Of a stretch of 45,799 nt of DNA, positions 1 to 8,511 are shown in pieces (positions within the stretch are counted from its first letter, which is position 1; every line of letters starts with the position of its first letter). Source of the stretch: Enterobacter soli ATCC BAA-2102. GTDB lineage: Bacteria > Pseudomonadota > Gammaproteobacteria > Enterobacterales > Enterobacteriaceae. The notes under the pieces are model-generated. The model was not told the origin of the DNA and searched no databases. It saw nothing but the letters and a program-made list of their open reading frames with translations. Made by a program: the position numbers and the translations under genes. The stretch covers positions 1 through 45,799 of the forward strand of contig NZ_LXES01000016.1 of assembly GCF_001654845.1 (NCBI RefSeq), given 5' to 3'.

Positions 1-34
1 AACGCGGCTTTCGCTCAACGTTGCGAGGTGGCGT

Positions 35-62
35 ATATTACGCTTTCCTCATTCAGAGTCAA
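35..62 (-). promoter_or_regulatory. rrn P2: rRNA operon promoter P2
   Basis: On the minus strand TTGACT (57-62) and TAATAT (35-40) are 16 bp apart, about 120 bp downstream of P1, which is the usual P1-P2 distance. Positions 1-34 are the start of the rRNA leader; the boxA antitermination signal would lie outside the window. Confidence 0.9.
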
Positions 63-145
63 GCGTTTATTTTCACTTTTCTCTGTTGGCGTTCATCTCT
101 GAACCCCGCTAACCCGGCGGCTTGTAAGCCGTTGTTCCGTGTCAG

Positions 146-206
146 TGGAGGCGCATTATAGGGAGTTATTCTGAAGTGACAAGAGGAAATTTAAAAAAAG
201 TTTCTG
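146..206 (-). promoter_or_regulatory. rrn P1: rRNA operon promoter P1 with UP element
   Basis: Read on the minus strand, TTGTCA (177-182) and TATAAT (155-160) are separated by 16 bp and followed by a GC-rich discriminator, with the expected start A at about 146. The A/T-rich stretch at 183-206 upstream of the -35 has the look of an UP element. Spacing, hexamers and the downstream CACTGACACGG match enterobacterial rrn P1 promoters, which are controlled by ppGpp, initiating NTP and Fis. The 16S gene itself lies to the left of the window. Confidence 0.93.
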
Positions 207-331
207 ACCGTGTTTTTTTTCACCAAAACCTACGTAATCAAGCTACAAATTGTTCTATTTGATGTATTTGCAACCACAATCACACTCCAGATGGCATACT
301 TACCAGCATGAACAAATAAGGAATAAGAGCG

Positions 332-1039
332 ATGCCCTTAAGCGCACAACAGCTGGCAGCACAAAAAAACTTATCGTATGTGCTGGCAGAAAAGCTGGCT
401 CAGCTGATCTTAGCGGGTAAATATGCCCCTGGTTGTATCTTGCCAGGTGAAATGGAACTGGGTGAACAGTTTGGGGTAAGCCGTACAGCCGTTCGCGAAG
501 CGGTGAAAACATTAACGGCCAAAGGGATGGTATTACCACGCCCGCGCATCGGGACTCGCGTTATGCCGCAGGGCAACTGGAATTTCCTCGACCAGGAGCT
601 GCTCTCCTGGTGGATGACGGAAGATAACTTCCATCAGGTTGTCGATCATTTCCTGGTGATGCGCAGCAGTCTTGAGCCGCAGGCCTGCCTGCTTGCCGCC
701 ACGCTAGGTAGTGCAGAACAGAAGGCAGAGCTGAACACCTTAATGGAAGAGATGGTCTTCCTGAAGAAGCACTTCAATCGCGAACGCTGGGTTGAAGTGG
801 ACATGGCCTGGCACGAGCACATCTATTATATGAGCGGCAATCCGTTCCTGACCTCGTTTGCATCTCTGTTCCATTCGGTTTATCACACCTACTTTACCTC
901 TATTACCCAGGACGAAGTGGTGAAGCTGGATCTGCATCAGGCCATTGTTGATGCGATTCAGGACAGTGACGGGCAACGCGCCCTGAGTGCATGTCAGGCA
1001 TTGCTGGCAGCACCAAACCACCAGCAGGAAAATAAATGA
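332..1039 (+). CDS. yieP: GntR/FadR-family transcriptional regulator YieP
   Basis: A 235-residue cytoplasmic DNA-binding protein. An N-terminal winged helix (about residues 15-85, with the GntR-type motif [14 protein letters not shown] near 50) is followed by an all-helical FCD-type ligand-binding domain (about 100-225) with acidic and His residues typical of metal/acid-binding FadR relatives. The start is supported by AAGGA at 318-322. The stop overlaps the next start as ATGA, so yieP and hsrA are probably translationally coupled. The position, divergent from an rrn operon and followed by hsrA, is the E. coli arrangement. The effector is not deducible from sequence. Confidence 0.9.
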   Translation: MPLSAQQLAAQKNLSYVLAEKLAQLILAGKYAPGCILPGEMELGEQFGVSRTAVREAVKTLTAKGMVLPRPRIGTRVMPQGNWNFLDQELLSWWMTEDNFHQVVDHFLVMRSSLEPQACLLAATLGSAEQKAELNTLMEEMVFLKKHFNRERWVEVDMAWHEHIYYMSGNPFLTSFASLFHSVYHTYFTSITQDEVVKLDLHQAIVDAIQDSDGQRALSACQALLAAPNHQQENK

Positions 1040-2469
1040 CCGAGAAAAAAGCACGCAGCATGGCCGGATTGCCGTGGATTGCAGCCATGGCGTTCTTTAT
1101 GCAGGCACTGGATGCCACCATCCTTAATACCGCTCTCCCCGCGATTGCCCACAGTCTTAACCGCTCCCCGCTGGCGATGCAGTCTGCCATTATCAGTTAT
1201 ACCCTGACGGTGGCAATGCTTATCCCGGTGAGCGGCTGGCTGGCAGATCGCTTCGGCACCCGCAAAGTATTTATGCTGGCCGTGACCCTGTTTACCCTCG
1301 GCTCCCTGGCCTGTGCACTTTCTACATCCTTAACGCAACTGGTCATCTTTCGCGTACTTCAGGGGGTTGGCGGGGCGATGATGATGCCCGTGGCGCGCCT
1401 GGCACTATTGCGGGCCTATCCGCGCAGCGAACTGCTTCCCGTGCTTAACTTCGTTACCATGCCTGGGTTGGTTGGCCCGATCCTGGGCCCGGTCCTGGGC
1501 GGCGTGCTTGTGACCTGGGCAAGCTGGCACTGGATATTCCTGATTAACATTCCGATTGGTATCGCAGGGCTTCTCTACGCCCGCAAATATATGCCGAACT
1601 TCACCACCCCCAAACGCAGCTTTGATATGGGGGGCTTTTTCCTGTTTGGCCTGAGCCTGGTGCTGTTCTCCAGCGGGATGGAGTTATTTGGCGAGAAGAT
1701 CGTGGCAACGTGGATAGCGGTATCCATTATTCTCAGCGGCATTCTGCTTTTGCTTCTTTATATACGTCATGCACGCCGTCACCCGACACCACTAATCTCT
1801 TTATCTCTCTTTAATACGCGAACATTTTCAGTGGGTGTTGCCGGAAACATTGCCTCTCGGCTGGGTACAGGTTGCGTTCCCTTTCTGATGCCGCTGATGT
1901 TGCAGGTCGGTTTTGGTTACCCGGCGTTGATTGCCGGCTGCATGATGGCCCCCACGGCGATGGGGTCGATTCTGGCGAAATCGACTGTAACTCAGGTGCT
2001 GCGCTGGTGCGGTTATCGTAAGACGCTGGTTGGTGTGACCGTGTTTATCGGCCTGATGATTGCACAGTTCTCGCTGCAATCCGCAGCATTACCGGTCTGG
2101 ATGCTGATCCTGCCGCTGTTTGTTCTGGGCATGGCGATGTCTACGCAGTTCACCTCGATGAATACCATCACGCTGGCAGACCTGACGGATGAGAACGCCA
2201 GCAGCGGGAACAGCGTACTGGCGGTGACTCAACAGTTGTCGATAAGCCTGGGGGTAGCCGTGAGTGCGGCGGTACTGCGGTTCTATGAAGGATTCGACAG
2301 CGCAAACACCGTCGAGCAATTCCATTACACCTTTATCACGATGGGCGCGCTTACCGTTGTCTCTGCACTGGTCTTTATGTTGCTAAAACCCAAAGATGGT
2401 CGAAACCTGATCAAAGAGCGCCATAAACCAAAGGCTAAACCGAACCCCGTTCCATCAGAACAGGAGTAA
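1036..2469 (+). CDS. hsrA: MFS transporter HsrA (DHA2 drug:H+ antiporter family)
   Basis: A 477-residue inner-membrane protein with about 14 hydrophobic segments, as in DHA2 drug/H+ antiporters. The family's loop motif between helices 2 and 3 is visible ([13 protein letters not shown] near residue 70), and so is the helix-5 antiporter motif region ([10 protein letters not shown] near 150). In E. coli the orthologue is named for its effect on homocysteine-related and RpoS-dependent phenotypes; the true substrate is uncertain. The start overlaps yieP by 4 bases. The last 35 bases overlap the 3' end of rbsR on the other strand, so the two transcripts converge. The C-terminus after the last helix is Lys/Pro rich. 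Confidence 0.9.
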   Translation: MTEKKARSMAGLPWIAAMAFFMQALDATILNTALPAIAHSLNRSPLAMQSAIISYTLTVAMLIPVSGWLADRFGTRKVFMLAVTLFTLGSLACALSTSLTQLVIFRVLQGVGGAMMMPVARLALLRAYPRSELLPVLNFVTMPGLVGPILGPVLGGVLVTWASWHWIFLINIPIGIAGLLYARKYMPNFTTPKRSFDMGGFFLFGLSLVLFSSGMELFGEKIVATWIAVSIILSGILLLLLYIRHARRHPTPLISLSLFNTRTFSVGVAGNIASRLGTGCVPFLMPLMLQVGFGYPALIAGCMMAPTAMGSILAKSTVTQVLRWCGYRKTLVGVTVFIGLMIAQFSLQSAALPVWMLILPLFVLGMAMSTQFTSMNTITLADLTDENASSGNSVLAVTQQLSISLGVAVSAAVLRFYEGFDSANTVEQFHYTFITMGALTVVSALVFMLLKPKDGRNLIKERHKPKAKPNPVPSEQE

Positions 2470-3427
2470 GCTGCAAACGTTGCTGTTGCAGCGCGGGCTG
2501 TGCCATACGATGAATCAACACATCGATGGCCAGCTCGCCCAGCTCATCCTTGGGCTGATGGATGGTGGTAAGCGGCGGCGTCATATAGCGCGCCAGTTCG
2601 ATGTCATCGTAGCCGATCACCGCCATATCATCTGGAATGCTCAGTCCGGCCTGATACAACGCCTGATAAGCACCAAATGCCATCGCATCGTTACCAATAA
2701 ATACCGCCTGCGGACGTTGTGTTTGTGCCAGCAGCTTTTGCATGGCCTCTAAACCGCCGTTAAATTCAAAGTCACCGGTAATGCAATATCCCTCAGGAAT
2801 GGAAAGCCCTGCCCGCGCCATCGCGGAAAGGTATCCTTCAAGACGTAACCGGGCCGGCGTTTTATCCAGCGGCCCCGTGATACAGGCAATACTGGTGTAG
2901 CCTTTATTGATCAGGTATTGCGTTGCCATATCGCCACCCAGCAACGAGTTATCCTGAATCAGGTCGCTGGTGCCATCGAACGGTGCCCAGTCCATCATCA
3001 CCGTAGGAATAGAAGGGTAGCGCTGAATAATCTCTTTCGAGGGCTGATGCGTTTCGGTACACAGCAGTAGTAGCCCGTCGACGCGTTTTTGCATCAGCGT
3101 TTCAAGGTTACGGTTCATGCGCTGCTCATCGCCTTCGGTATTACACAACACCAGGCTGTAGCCGCGCTCAAAGCAGCTGCGTTCGACGCCGCGCACAAGT
3201 TCAGAATAGAAAGGGTTGGTACTGGCGGTAATGAGCATCCCGATGGTACGGGTCTGGTTGAGCTTCAGACTACGGGCCAGCGCCGACGGCGCATAGTTGA
3301 GATCTTTTACTGCGGCTTCGACTTTTTCCCGAATCGCCTCACTGACAAAGCGATCGTTATTGATAACGTGGGAGACAGTAGAAGTAGAAACGCCCGCCAT
3401 GCGGGCGACATCTTTCATTGTGGCCAA
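2435..3427 (-). CDS. rbsR: Ribose operon repressor RbsR
   Basis: A LacI/GalR-family repressor of 330 residues, the family's normal length. The helix-turn-helix lies at residues 4-25 ([19 protein letters not shown]), then a hinge (near 50-60, ending LARSLK) and a periplasmic-binding-protein-like core that senses ribose. It is the last gene of the rbs operon, 3 bp after rbsK. It should bind the palindromes at 8302-8317 and 8383-8394 and release them with D-ribose. In E. coli RbsR also influences purine nucleotide genes. It is intact, with no unusual feature except the 3' overlap with hsrA. Confidence 0.96.
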   Translation of the reverse strand: MATMKDVARMAGVSTSTVSHVINNDRFVSEAIREKVEAAVKDLNYAPSALARSLKLNQTRTIGMLITASTNPFYSELVRGVERSCFERGYSLVLCNTEGDEQRMNRNLETLMQKRVDGLLLLCTETHQPSKEIIQRYPSIPTVMMDWAPFDGTSDLIQDNSLLGGDMATQYLINKGYTSIACITGPLDKTPARLRLEGYLSAMARAGLSIPEGYCITGDFEFNGGLEAMQKLLAQTQRPQAVFIGNDAMAFGAYQALYQAGLSIPDDMAVIGYDDIELARYMTPPLTTIHQPKDELGELAIDVLIHRMAQPALQQQRLQLTPVLMERGSV

Positions 3428-3430
3428 GCG

Positions 3431-4360
3431 TTACCCCTGCTGACTTAAGAATTCATCGATCTCTTTACGCCACGGAACGGAAGGCTGCGCACCTTTGCGG
3501 GTGACCGCGATAGCGGCAGCGGCATGAGCAAAACGAATAGCCTGATCCTGCGCCTTACCTTCCAGCAACGCCGTCACCAGCGCACCGTTAAAGGTATCCC
3601 CGGCCGCAATGGTATCAATCGCTTCCACCTTAAAGCCCGGCACGCGACGGCCTTCGCCGTTGACGCTGGCCCACACACCGCGGCTGCCGAGGGTAATGAT
3701 AACGTTGCCGATACCTTTGTCGTGCAGAGCTTTCGCCGCACGCGCCGCATCGTCGTCATTTTCCACACGAATACCGGTCAGCTTTTCAGCTTCGGTTTCG
3801 TTAGGGGTGATGATATCCACCAGCGCCAGGAGCTCATCAGATAATACACGGGCAGGCGCCGGATTAAGTACGACAGTGGTATGATTTTCATGCGCAATTT
3901 TGGCCGCAGCCAGTACGCTTTCCACCGGGGACTCCAGCTGCATTAATAATGCTTCTGCACTGGCAATAATGTCGCGCTGCGCTTCAACGCGTTCGGTTGT
4001 CAGCGCCGCATTAGCCCCAGCATGAATACCGATGACATTCTCACCTTCCGCATTAACGAAAATCAGCGCTACGCCTGTTGATTCCCCGGCCACCACGCTT
4101 ACTGGCGCAATATCGATGTTGTCGCTTGCCAGTTGTTTACGTACGCGTTCACCCGTGTCGTCATCACCCGTACAGGCAATAAACGCAATCTGTGCGCCGC
4201 TGCGACCGGCAGCAACAGCCTGGTTTGCGCCTTTGCCGCCAAATGCCACCTGGTACTGGTTACCGGTGACGGTTTCGCCAGGTGTCGGGAAAGATTCAAG
4301 GTTAAGAATGTGATCGGCATTGATACTGCCAAGAACAACGAGGTTGCCAGCGGTTTTCAT
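3431..4360 (-). CDS. rbsK: Ribokinase
   Basis: A PfkB-family sugar kinase of 309 residues that converts cytosolic D-ribose plus ATP to ribose 5-phosphate. Both family signatures are present: the N-terminal GGKGANQAVAA segment (near residue 42) and the C-terminal DTIAAGDTFNGAL segment, whose second Asp (255) is the catalytic base. I chose the ATG at 4358-4360 because it gives the E. coli-like N-terminus (MKTAGNLVVLGSIN). An in-frame ATG at 4375 would add five residues and has GGTGG upstream, inside the hairpin stem at 4383-4406, so it cannot be excluded. It lies downstream of rbsB and two intergenic hairpins. Confidence 0.95.
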   Translation of the reverse strand: MKTAGNLVVLGSINADHILNLESFPTPGETVTGNQYQVAFGGKGANQAVAAGRSGAQIAFIACTGDDDTGERVRKQLASDNIDIAPVSVVAGESTGVALIFVNAEGENVIGIHAGANAALTTERVEAQRDIIASAEALLMQLESPVESVLAAAKIAHENHTTVVLNPAPARVLSDELLALVDIITPNETEAEKLTGIRVENDDDAARAAKALHDKGIGNVIITLGSRGVWASVNGEGRRVPGFKVEAIDTIAAGDTFNGALVTALLEGKAQDQAIRFAHAAAAIAVTRKGAQPSVPWRKEIDEFLSQQG

Positions 4361-4382
4361 GTATGAGGTGTCCATCTGAGAG

Positions 4383-4458
4383 CGCCACCGGGATTAACCG
4401 GTGGCGTATGCCACACTTTTCTTTGTATTTGTCCATCAGGCCGCCAGTGACGGCCTGA
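4383..4458 (-). other. Two hairpins between rbsB and rbsK
   Basis: Two perfect inverted repeats fill this gap: 4436-4443/4451-4458 (8 bp, 7-nt loop) and 4383-4391/4398-4406 (9 bp, 6-nt loop). Neither is followed by a T run on the minus strand, so they look like mRNA-stabilising or partial-attenuation structures rather than full terminators. That would keep the abundant binding protein RbsB above the kinase and repressor. Confidence 0.7.
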
Positions 4459-4466
4459 ATCGCATA

Positions 4467-5357
4467 TTACTGCTTGATGACCAGTTTCAGGTCAACTGGA
4501 TATTTTGCCTGAACCTTTTCGCCCTTCAGCACTTTATCAGCAGTCTGAACACCTGTTGCGCCAATCTGCTCAGGCAGCTGAGCGATGGTCGCAGCCAGTT
4601 TGCCATCATTTACTGCTTTTTCACCATCCGGAGTACCGTCAAACCCGACAACCATCACATCAGATTTACCGGCAGTTTGCAGAGCACGCAGCGCACCCAG
4701 TGCCATTTCGTCGTTCTGTGCGAATACGGCCTGTACATCAGGATGTGCGGTCAGCAGGTTCTGCATGACGTTCAGACCTTTAGTACGATCGAAGTCGGCA
4801 GGCTGGCTGGCCAGAACGTTAAATTTGTGTGCTGCAACAGCTTGCTGGAAGCCTTCGCCACGTTCACGAGCAGCGGAGGTACCGGCAATACCCTGCAATT
4901 CAATAACTTTCGCGCCTTCACCGGCTTTCTTCGCGATGTAATCACCCGCGATTTTGCCGCCCAGAACGTTGTCAGACGCAATGTGGCTGACGACCTCACC
5001 TTTAGATGCCTGACGGTCCAGGGTGATCACCGGGATTTTCGCCTGGTTTGCCATTTTCACGGCGTTACCCACAGCGTCGGAATCGGTTGGGTTGATCAGC
5101 AGGATTTTGGTGCCACGAACGGTCAAGTCCTGAACGTTAGCCAGTTCTTTCGCCGGGTTGTTCTGGGAATCCAGCACCACCAGGTTGTAGCCCAGTTTGT
5201 CTGCTTCTTTCTGCGCGCCATCCTTCAGAGAGACGAAGAACGGGTTGTTCAGCGTGGAGATAACCAGCGCGATGGTGTCTTTCGCCATTGCGTTAGCACT
5301 TACGGTTGCGCTCAGCGCCACAGCAGAAACCAGGGTAGCCAGTTTTTTCATGTTCAT
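4467..5357 (-). CDS. rbsB: Ribose ABC transporter periplasmic binding protein
   Basis: A 296-residue periplasmic D-ribose receptor. It begins with a classical signal peptide (MNMKK, hydrophobic core, cleavage after AMA at residue 25), followed by a mature protein starting [10 protein letters not shown] with the two-lobed type-1 binding fold. It delivers ribose to RbsC/RbsA and, in E. coli, to the Trg chemoreceptor. Length and sequence match E. coli RbsB closely. Located 27 bp after rbsC and before the two hairpins at 4383-4458. Confidence 0.97.
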   Translation of the reverse strand: MNMKKLATLVSAVALSATVSANAMAKDTIALVISTLNNPFFVSLKDGAQKEADKLGYNLVVLDSQNNPAKELANVQDLTVRGTKILLINPTDSDAVGNAVKMANQAKIPVITLDRQASKGEVVSHIASDNVLGGKIAGDYIAKKAGEGAKVIELQGIAGTSAARERGEGFQQAVAAHKFNVLASQPADFDRTKGLNVMQNLLTAHPDVQAVFAQNDEMALGALRALQTAGKSDVMVVGFDGTPDGEKAVNDGKLAATIAQLPEQIGATGVQTADKVLKGEKVQAKYPVDLKLVIKQ

Positions 5358-5384
5358 ATCTAAGATGTCCTGTAGTGTCGTCAG

Positions 5385-6350
5385 TTACTGTTTTTTGTTG
5401 TCTACCAGTACCGCCAGCAAAATCACCACTGCTTTAACGATCATCTGGTAATAGGAGGAAACACCTAATAAATTCAAACCATTATTCAGGAAACCGAGGA
5501 TCAGTGCGCCGATCAATGTCCCAACAATGCGACCTTTACCGCCCGCAAGACTCGTACCGCCCAGAACCACTGCCGCAATGGCATCCAGCTCATAACCTGT
5601 ACCCGCCGTAGGTTGCGCAGAAGAGAGACGCGCCACTTCGATGATGCCTGCCAGGGACGCCAGCAAGCCGCACAGGGAATAGACGATAATTTTGACTTTA
5701 TTAACGCTGATACCAGAAAGGCGCGTCGCGGCTTCGTTACCACCCAGCGCATAGATATAGCGACCCAGACGGGTGTGGTGCAGCATGTACCACGCCGCCA
5801 GGAAGACGATACCCATAATCCAGACCGGCGTCGGGATACCCAGCGGGCGACCGATACCGAACCAGCCAAACAGATCGGCGTTATCCGTAAATCCGGTGTT
5901 CACCGGGCTGCCGTTGGTGTAAACCATGGTCACACCGCGCAGCAGCAGCATCATCACCAGCGTGGCGATGAACGCCTGGACGCGGCCTTTCGCCACAATC
6001 ACACCAGTTACCGCGCCAATCGCCGCGCCTGCTGCCAGGGCCGCTGCAACGGCCACCAGCGCGTTGACCTCAATCCCTACAATTGAAGCCGCAATCGCAC
6101 CGGTGAGCGCCAACAAGGAACCGACGGACAGGTCGATCCCCGACGTCAAAATCACCAGCGTCATGCCGACCGCCATAATGGCGTTCACGGAAGTCTGCTG
6201 AAGAATGTTGAACAGGTTATTAACGGTGAAAAAGTTTGGGCTCATGGTCGACACAATCGCAATCAGCACCAGCAGGGCAATCAGCGATTTTTGTTCCAGC
6301 AGCCAAGCCTTTGTGAAATAACGGCGACCAGAAACAGCCTGGGTAGTCAT
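5385..6350 (-). CDS. rbsC: Ribose ABC transporter permease
   Basis: A 321-residue inner-membrane permease of the BPD_transp_2 family with about ten hydrophobic segments. The conserved cytoplasmic loop contacting the ATPase is seen near residues 210-235 (GGNEAATRLSGISVNKVK). It forms the ribose channel with RbsA. The start is 4 bp after the rbsA stop, so translation is tightly linked. The N-terminal 20 residues are polar and cytoplasmic. Confidence 0.97.
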   Translation of the reverse strand: MTTQAVSGRRYFTKAWLLEQKSLIALLVLIAIVSTMSPNFFTVNNLFNILQQTSVNAIMAVGMTLVILTSGIDLSVGSLLALTGAIAASIVGIEVNALVAVAAALAAGAAIGAVTGVIVAKGRVQAFIATLVMMLLLRGVTMVYTNGSPVNTGFTDNADLFGWFGIGRPLGIPTPVWIMGIVFLAAWYMLHHTRLGRYIYALGGNEAATRLSGISVNKVKIIVYSLCGLLASLAGIIEVARLSSAQPTAGTGYELDAIAAVVLGGTSLAGGKGRIVGTLIGALILGFLNNGLNLLGVSSYYQMIVKAVVILLAVLVDNKKQ

Positions 6351-6354
6351 CTTC

Positions 6355-7860
6355 TTACTCCTGATTCACGCGATTAAGCTTGCCCACAGCGGCAGCCATC
6401 AGAACTTCCTGGGTGGCCTGCTCGCGAGTGAATTCACCGCCGAGATGCCCTTCATGCATGACGATAATGCGATCGCTCATGCCTAATACTTCTGGCATCT
6501 CGGAAGAGACCAGAATGATGCTCAGACCGTCGGCCTTAAACTGGTTAATCAGCTGATAGATCTCTTTTTTCGCGCCCACGTCCACACCACGGGTTGGCTC
6601 ATCAAGGATCAGCACTTTCGGGCGCGTCATCAGACCACGCGCAATCGCCACCTTCTGCTGATTACCGCCGGACAACAGGCCGATTGCCTGCTCCATCGAC
6701 GGGGTTTTGACGTTAAAGAGACGGATAAAATCGCTGACCGCCTGCTGCTCGTCTTTGTGCTTCAGGGTGCCACCGCTATGGCTGAAATAGCGCAGTGCAG
6801 TAAGAGACATGTTCTCTTTCACCGACATGCCCAGCACTAAGCCGTCGCGCTTACGGTCTTCAGAAATATAGACGATGCCATTCGCCAGACCATCTTGCGG
6901 AGAGCGAGTGACAACTTCATGGCCATCAAGAGTGACGTAACCGCTGGTGCGCGGCAGTGCCCCGTAGAGCACTTTCATCAGCTCGGTACGCCCCGCGCCC
7001 ATCAGGCCCGCCACGCCGAGGATTTCCCCCTGACGCAGGGTAAAGGTCACATCGTTCACACCCGGGCCGCAGAGGTTGTCCACCTTCAGGCGGATTTCAC
7101 CCGGCGCTTTATCCAGATGCGGGTACTGATCTTCGAGCTTACGTCCCACCATCATTTCGATCAGGGTATCTTCGGTCAGCGAAGCCACTTCGCGCTCGGC
7201 AATAAACTGCCCGTCGCGGAAGACGGTGACGTCGTCGCAAATCTCGAAGATCTCTTTCATGCGGTGAGATATATAGACAATCCCGCGCCCCTGCGATTTC
7301 AGCTCGCGGATAACACGGAACAGAGATTCGGTTTCGGTATCGGTCAGGGCGTCGGTCGGTTCATCCATAATGATGACCTTCGACTCAAAGCTCAGCACCT
7401 TAGCGATTTCCACCATCTGCTGATCGCCAATGGAGAGGTCGCCCACCAGGCGGTCGCTTTTAAAGCGCAGGTTCAGCTTCGCCAGCAGTTTGTCCGCTTC
7501 GGCGTACATCGTTTTCCAGTCGATTTTGCCAAACCGGTTAACAAACTCGCGGCCGAGGAAGATGTTCTCCGCAATGGTGAGTTGCGGGATCAGGTTCAGC
7601 TCCTGGTGGATAATGCCGATACCGGCTTCCTGGGATGATTTCGGGCCGTTGAAGGTGGTTTCTTTACCCAGCCAGGTGAGTGAGCCGGCATCGCGTTGAT
7701 AGATACCGGTCAGCACTTTCATCATGGTGGATTTGCCAGCGCCGTTTTCACCCACCAGCGCCATCACGCGCCCGGCGTATACGTTCAGCGCGGCACCGGA
7801 GAGGGCTTTTACGCCAGGGAACGATTTATCGATCCCTTTGAGTTGCAATAATGCGTCCAT
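6355..7860 (-). CDS. rbsA: Ribose ABC transporter ATP-binding protein
   Basis: A 501-residue protein with two fused ATPase halves. The first has Walker [10 protein letters not shown] (near 37-45) and Walker [11 protein letters not shown]. The second has a degenerate Walker A (GLMGAGRTE near 288), a good signature [14 protein letters not shown] and Walker [13 protein letters not shown]. One degenerate site is normal for sugar ABC ATPases of this type. I chose the ATG at 7858-7860 ([11 protein letters not shown], preceded by GAGG) over an in-frame upstream start at 7905, because the upstream extension lies inside rbsD and has no counterpart in E. coli RbsA. It starts 7 bp after the rbsD stop. 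Confidence 0.96.
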   Translation of the reverse strand: MDALLQLKGIDKSFPGVKALSGAALNVYAGRVMALVGENGAGKSTMMKVLTGIYQRDAGSLTWLGKETTFNGPKSSQEAGIGIIHQELNLIPQLTIAENIFLGREFVNRFGKIDWKTMYAEADKLLAKLNLRFKSDRLVGDLSIGDQQMVEIAKVLSFESKVIIMDEPTDALTDTETESLFRVIRELKSQGRGIVYISHRMKEIFEICDDVTVFRDGQFIAEREVASLTEDTLIEMMVGRKLEDQYPHLDKAPGEIRLKVDNLCGPGVNDVTFTLRQGEILGVAGLMGAGRTELMKVLYGALPRTSGYVTLDGHEVVTRSPQDGLANGIVYISEDRKRDGLVLGMSVKENMSLTALRYFSHSGGTLKHKDEQQAVSDFIRLFNVKTPSMEQAIGLLSGGNQQKVAIARGLMTRPKVLILDEPTRGVDVGAKKEIYQLINQFKADGLSIILVSSEMPEVLGMSDRIIVMHEGHLGGEFTREQATQEVLMAAAVGKLNRVNQE

Positions 7861-7867
7861 GATGGCC

Positions 7868-8287
7868 TCAGAAGGTGACGCCAGCACAGAGAATAATATT
7901 CGCATACGGGGAACACTCCCCGCTGCGAATCACCGCCTGACTGTCTGCGGTTTGTTGTTTGAACTGTTCGTGCGTTGTGTAACGAATTTCTATGGTGTTT
8001 CCCTGGTGTTGTTGCAGTTGCTCAATGTGGCTGAGCAACGTTTCGTGGAGTTGCGGATTATGTTGTTTGATCTCCGTCGCGAGAATGGCTGCCTCAACCT
8101 GCATCTCCGCGGTCACCACGTCCAGTACCTGCATAAACGAAGGAACACCCTGCGTTAACGCCATATCAATACGGGTTGTGCTGTGCGGAACCGGTAAGCC
8201 TGCATCGCAAACCACCAGCGTATCGGTATGCCCAAGACGGGAAATAACCGATGAGATTTCTGAGTTGAGTACAGTGCCTTTCTTCAT
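7868..8287 (-). CDS. rbsD: D-ribose pyranase
   Basis: A 139-residue protein that interconverts beta-pyranose and beta-furanose forms of D-ribose, giving ribokinase its furanose substrate. The RbsD/FucU mutarotase fold is recognisable from the conserved [17 protein letters not shown] segment; His20 in it is the catalytic residue in E. coli. First gene of the operon, with GGAG 9 nt before the ATG. The 3' end runs up to 7 bp before rbsA. Confidence 0.97.
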   Translation of the reverse strand: MKKGTVLNSEISSVISRLGHTDTLVVCDAGLPVPHSTTRIDMALTQGVPSFMQVLDVVTAEMQVEAAILATEIKQHNPQLHETLLSHIEQLQQHQGNTIEIRYTTHEQFKQQTADSQAVIRSGECSPYANIILCAGVTF

Positions 8288-8301
8288 TTTCTTGCTCCAC
8301 T

Positions 8302-8317
8302 AGCGAAACGTTTCGCT
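8302..8317 (-). promoter_or_regulatory. RbsR operator O1
   Basis: A perfect 16-bp palindrome, AGCGAAACGTTTCGCT, centred at 8309.5 between the predicted start site and rbsD. It has the CG-centred form of LacI/GalR operators and is essentially the core of the E. coli rbs operator. Confidence 0.88.
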
Positions 8318-8323
8318 GAAAAT

Positions 8324-8352
8324 AGTGTAGACCCACTGGTGTTCAGAAAACC
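8324..8352 (-). promoter_or_regulatory. rbsDp: rbs operon promoter
   Basis: On the minus strand TACACT (8324-8329) is a fair -10 with a start near 8317. The -35 region (GGTTTT at 8347-8352) is poor, as expected for a CRP-dependent promoter. O1 covers the start site. Confidence 0.65.
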
Positions 8353-8370
8353 ATCATGACGTAACAGATT

Positions 8371-8386
8371 TGTGATCAACGTCGAA
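8371..8386 (-). promoter_or_regulatory. CRP-like site of the rbs promoter
   Basis: TGTGA-N6-TCGAA on the plus strand: one perfect half-site and one weak. The centre, 8378.5, is 61.5 bp upstream of the predicted start, the standard class I position. It partly overlaps the second RbsR-like palindrome, so CRP and RbsR may compete here. Confidence 0.6.
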
Positions 8387-8394
8387 ACGTTTCG
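8383..8394 (-). promoter_or_regulatory. Second RbsR-type operator O2
   Basis: CGAAACGTTTCG is a 12-bp perfect palindrome identical to the core of O1. The two centres are 79 bp apart. It may allow a repression loop or interfere with CRP binding. Confidence 0.65.
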
Positions 8395-8421
8395 CTAAGT
8401 GAAATGTGGAGAGGTAAATGC

Positions 8422-8449
8422 AAAACGGTAACCCTCAGGTTACCGTTTT
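8422..8449 (-). terminator. Terminator downstream of kup
   Basis: A 12-bp perfect stem AAAACGGTAACC/GGTTACCGTTTT with a 4-nt loop, A-rich on one side and T-rich on the other, so it can act in both directions. It separates kup from the rbs control region. Confidence 0.8.
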
Positions 8450-8450
8450 T

Positions 8451-8502
8451 ATGTTTGCGCCCTCTCCCTGTGGGAGAGGGTCGGGGTGAGGGCATCAGGC
8501 CG
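8451..8502 (+). repeat. GC-rich intergenic hairpin repeat, copy 1
   Basis: CCCTCTCCC (8460-8468) and GGGAGAGGG (8472-8480) form a perfect 9-bp stem with a 3-nt loop, followed by GGGGTGAGGGCA and CAGGCCGC. A second copy with the same flanks lies at 39441-39491. Both copies sit between a terminator hairpin and the 3' end of a minus-strand gene. It resembles dispersed palindromic intergenic elements of enterobacteria. Confidence 0.75.
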
Positions 8503-8511
8503 CAGGAAGAC

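Noticed and set aside
4401..5363. 320-codon open frame antisense to rbsB
   Set aside because: Mirror of rbsB codon usage; no ribosome-binding site and no recognisable domain.
7430..8158. Open frames antisense to rbsA and rbsD
   Set aside because: Overlap certain genes and lack initiation signals.
8451..8502. Possible CRISPR-like repeat
   Set aside because: Only two copies, 31 kb apart, with no spacer array; a hairpin intergenic element fits better.
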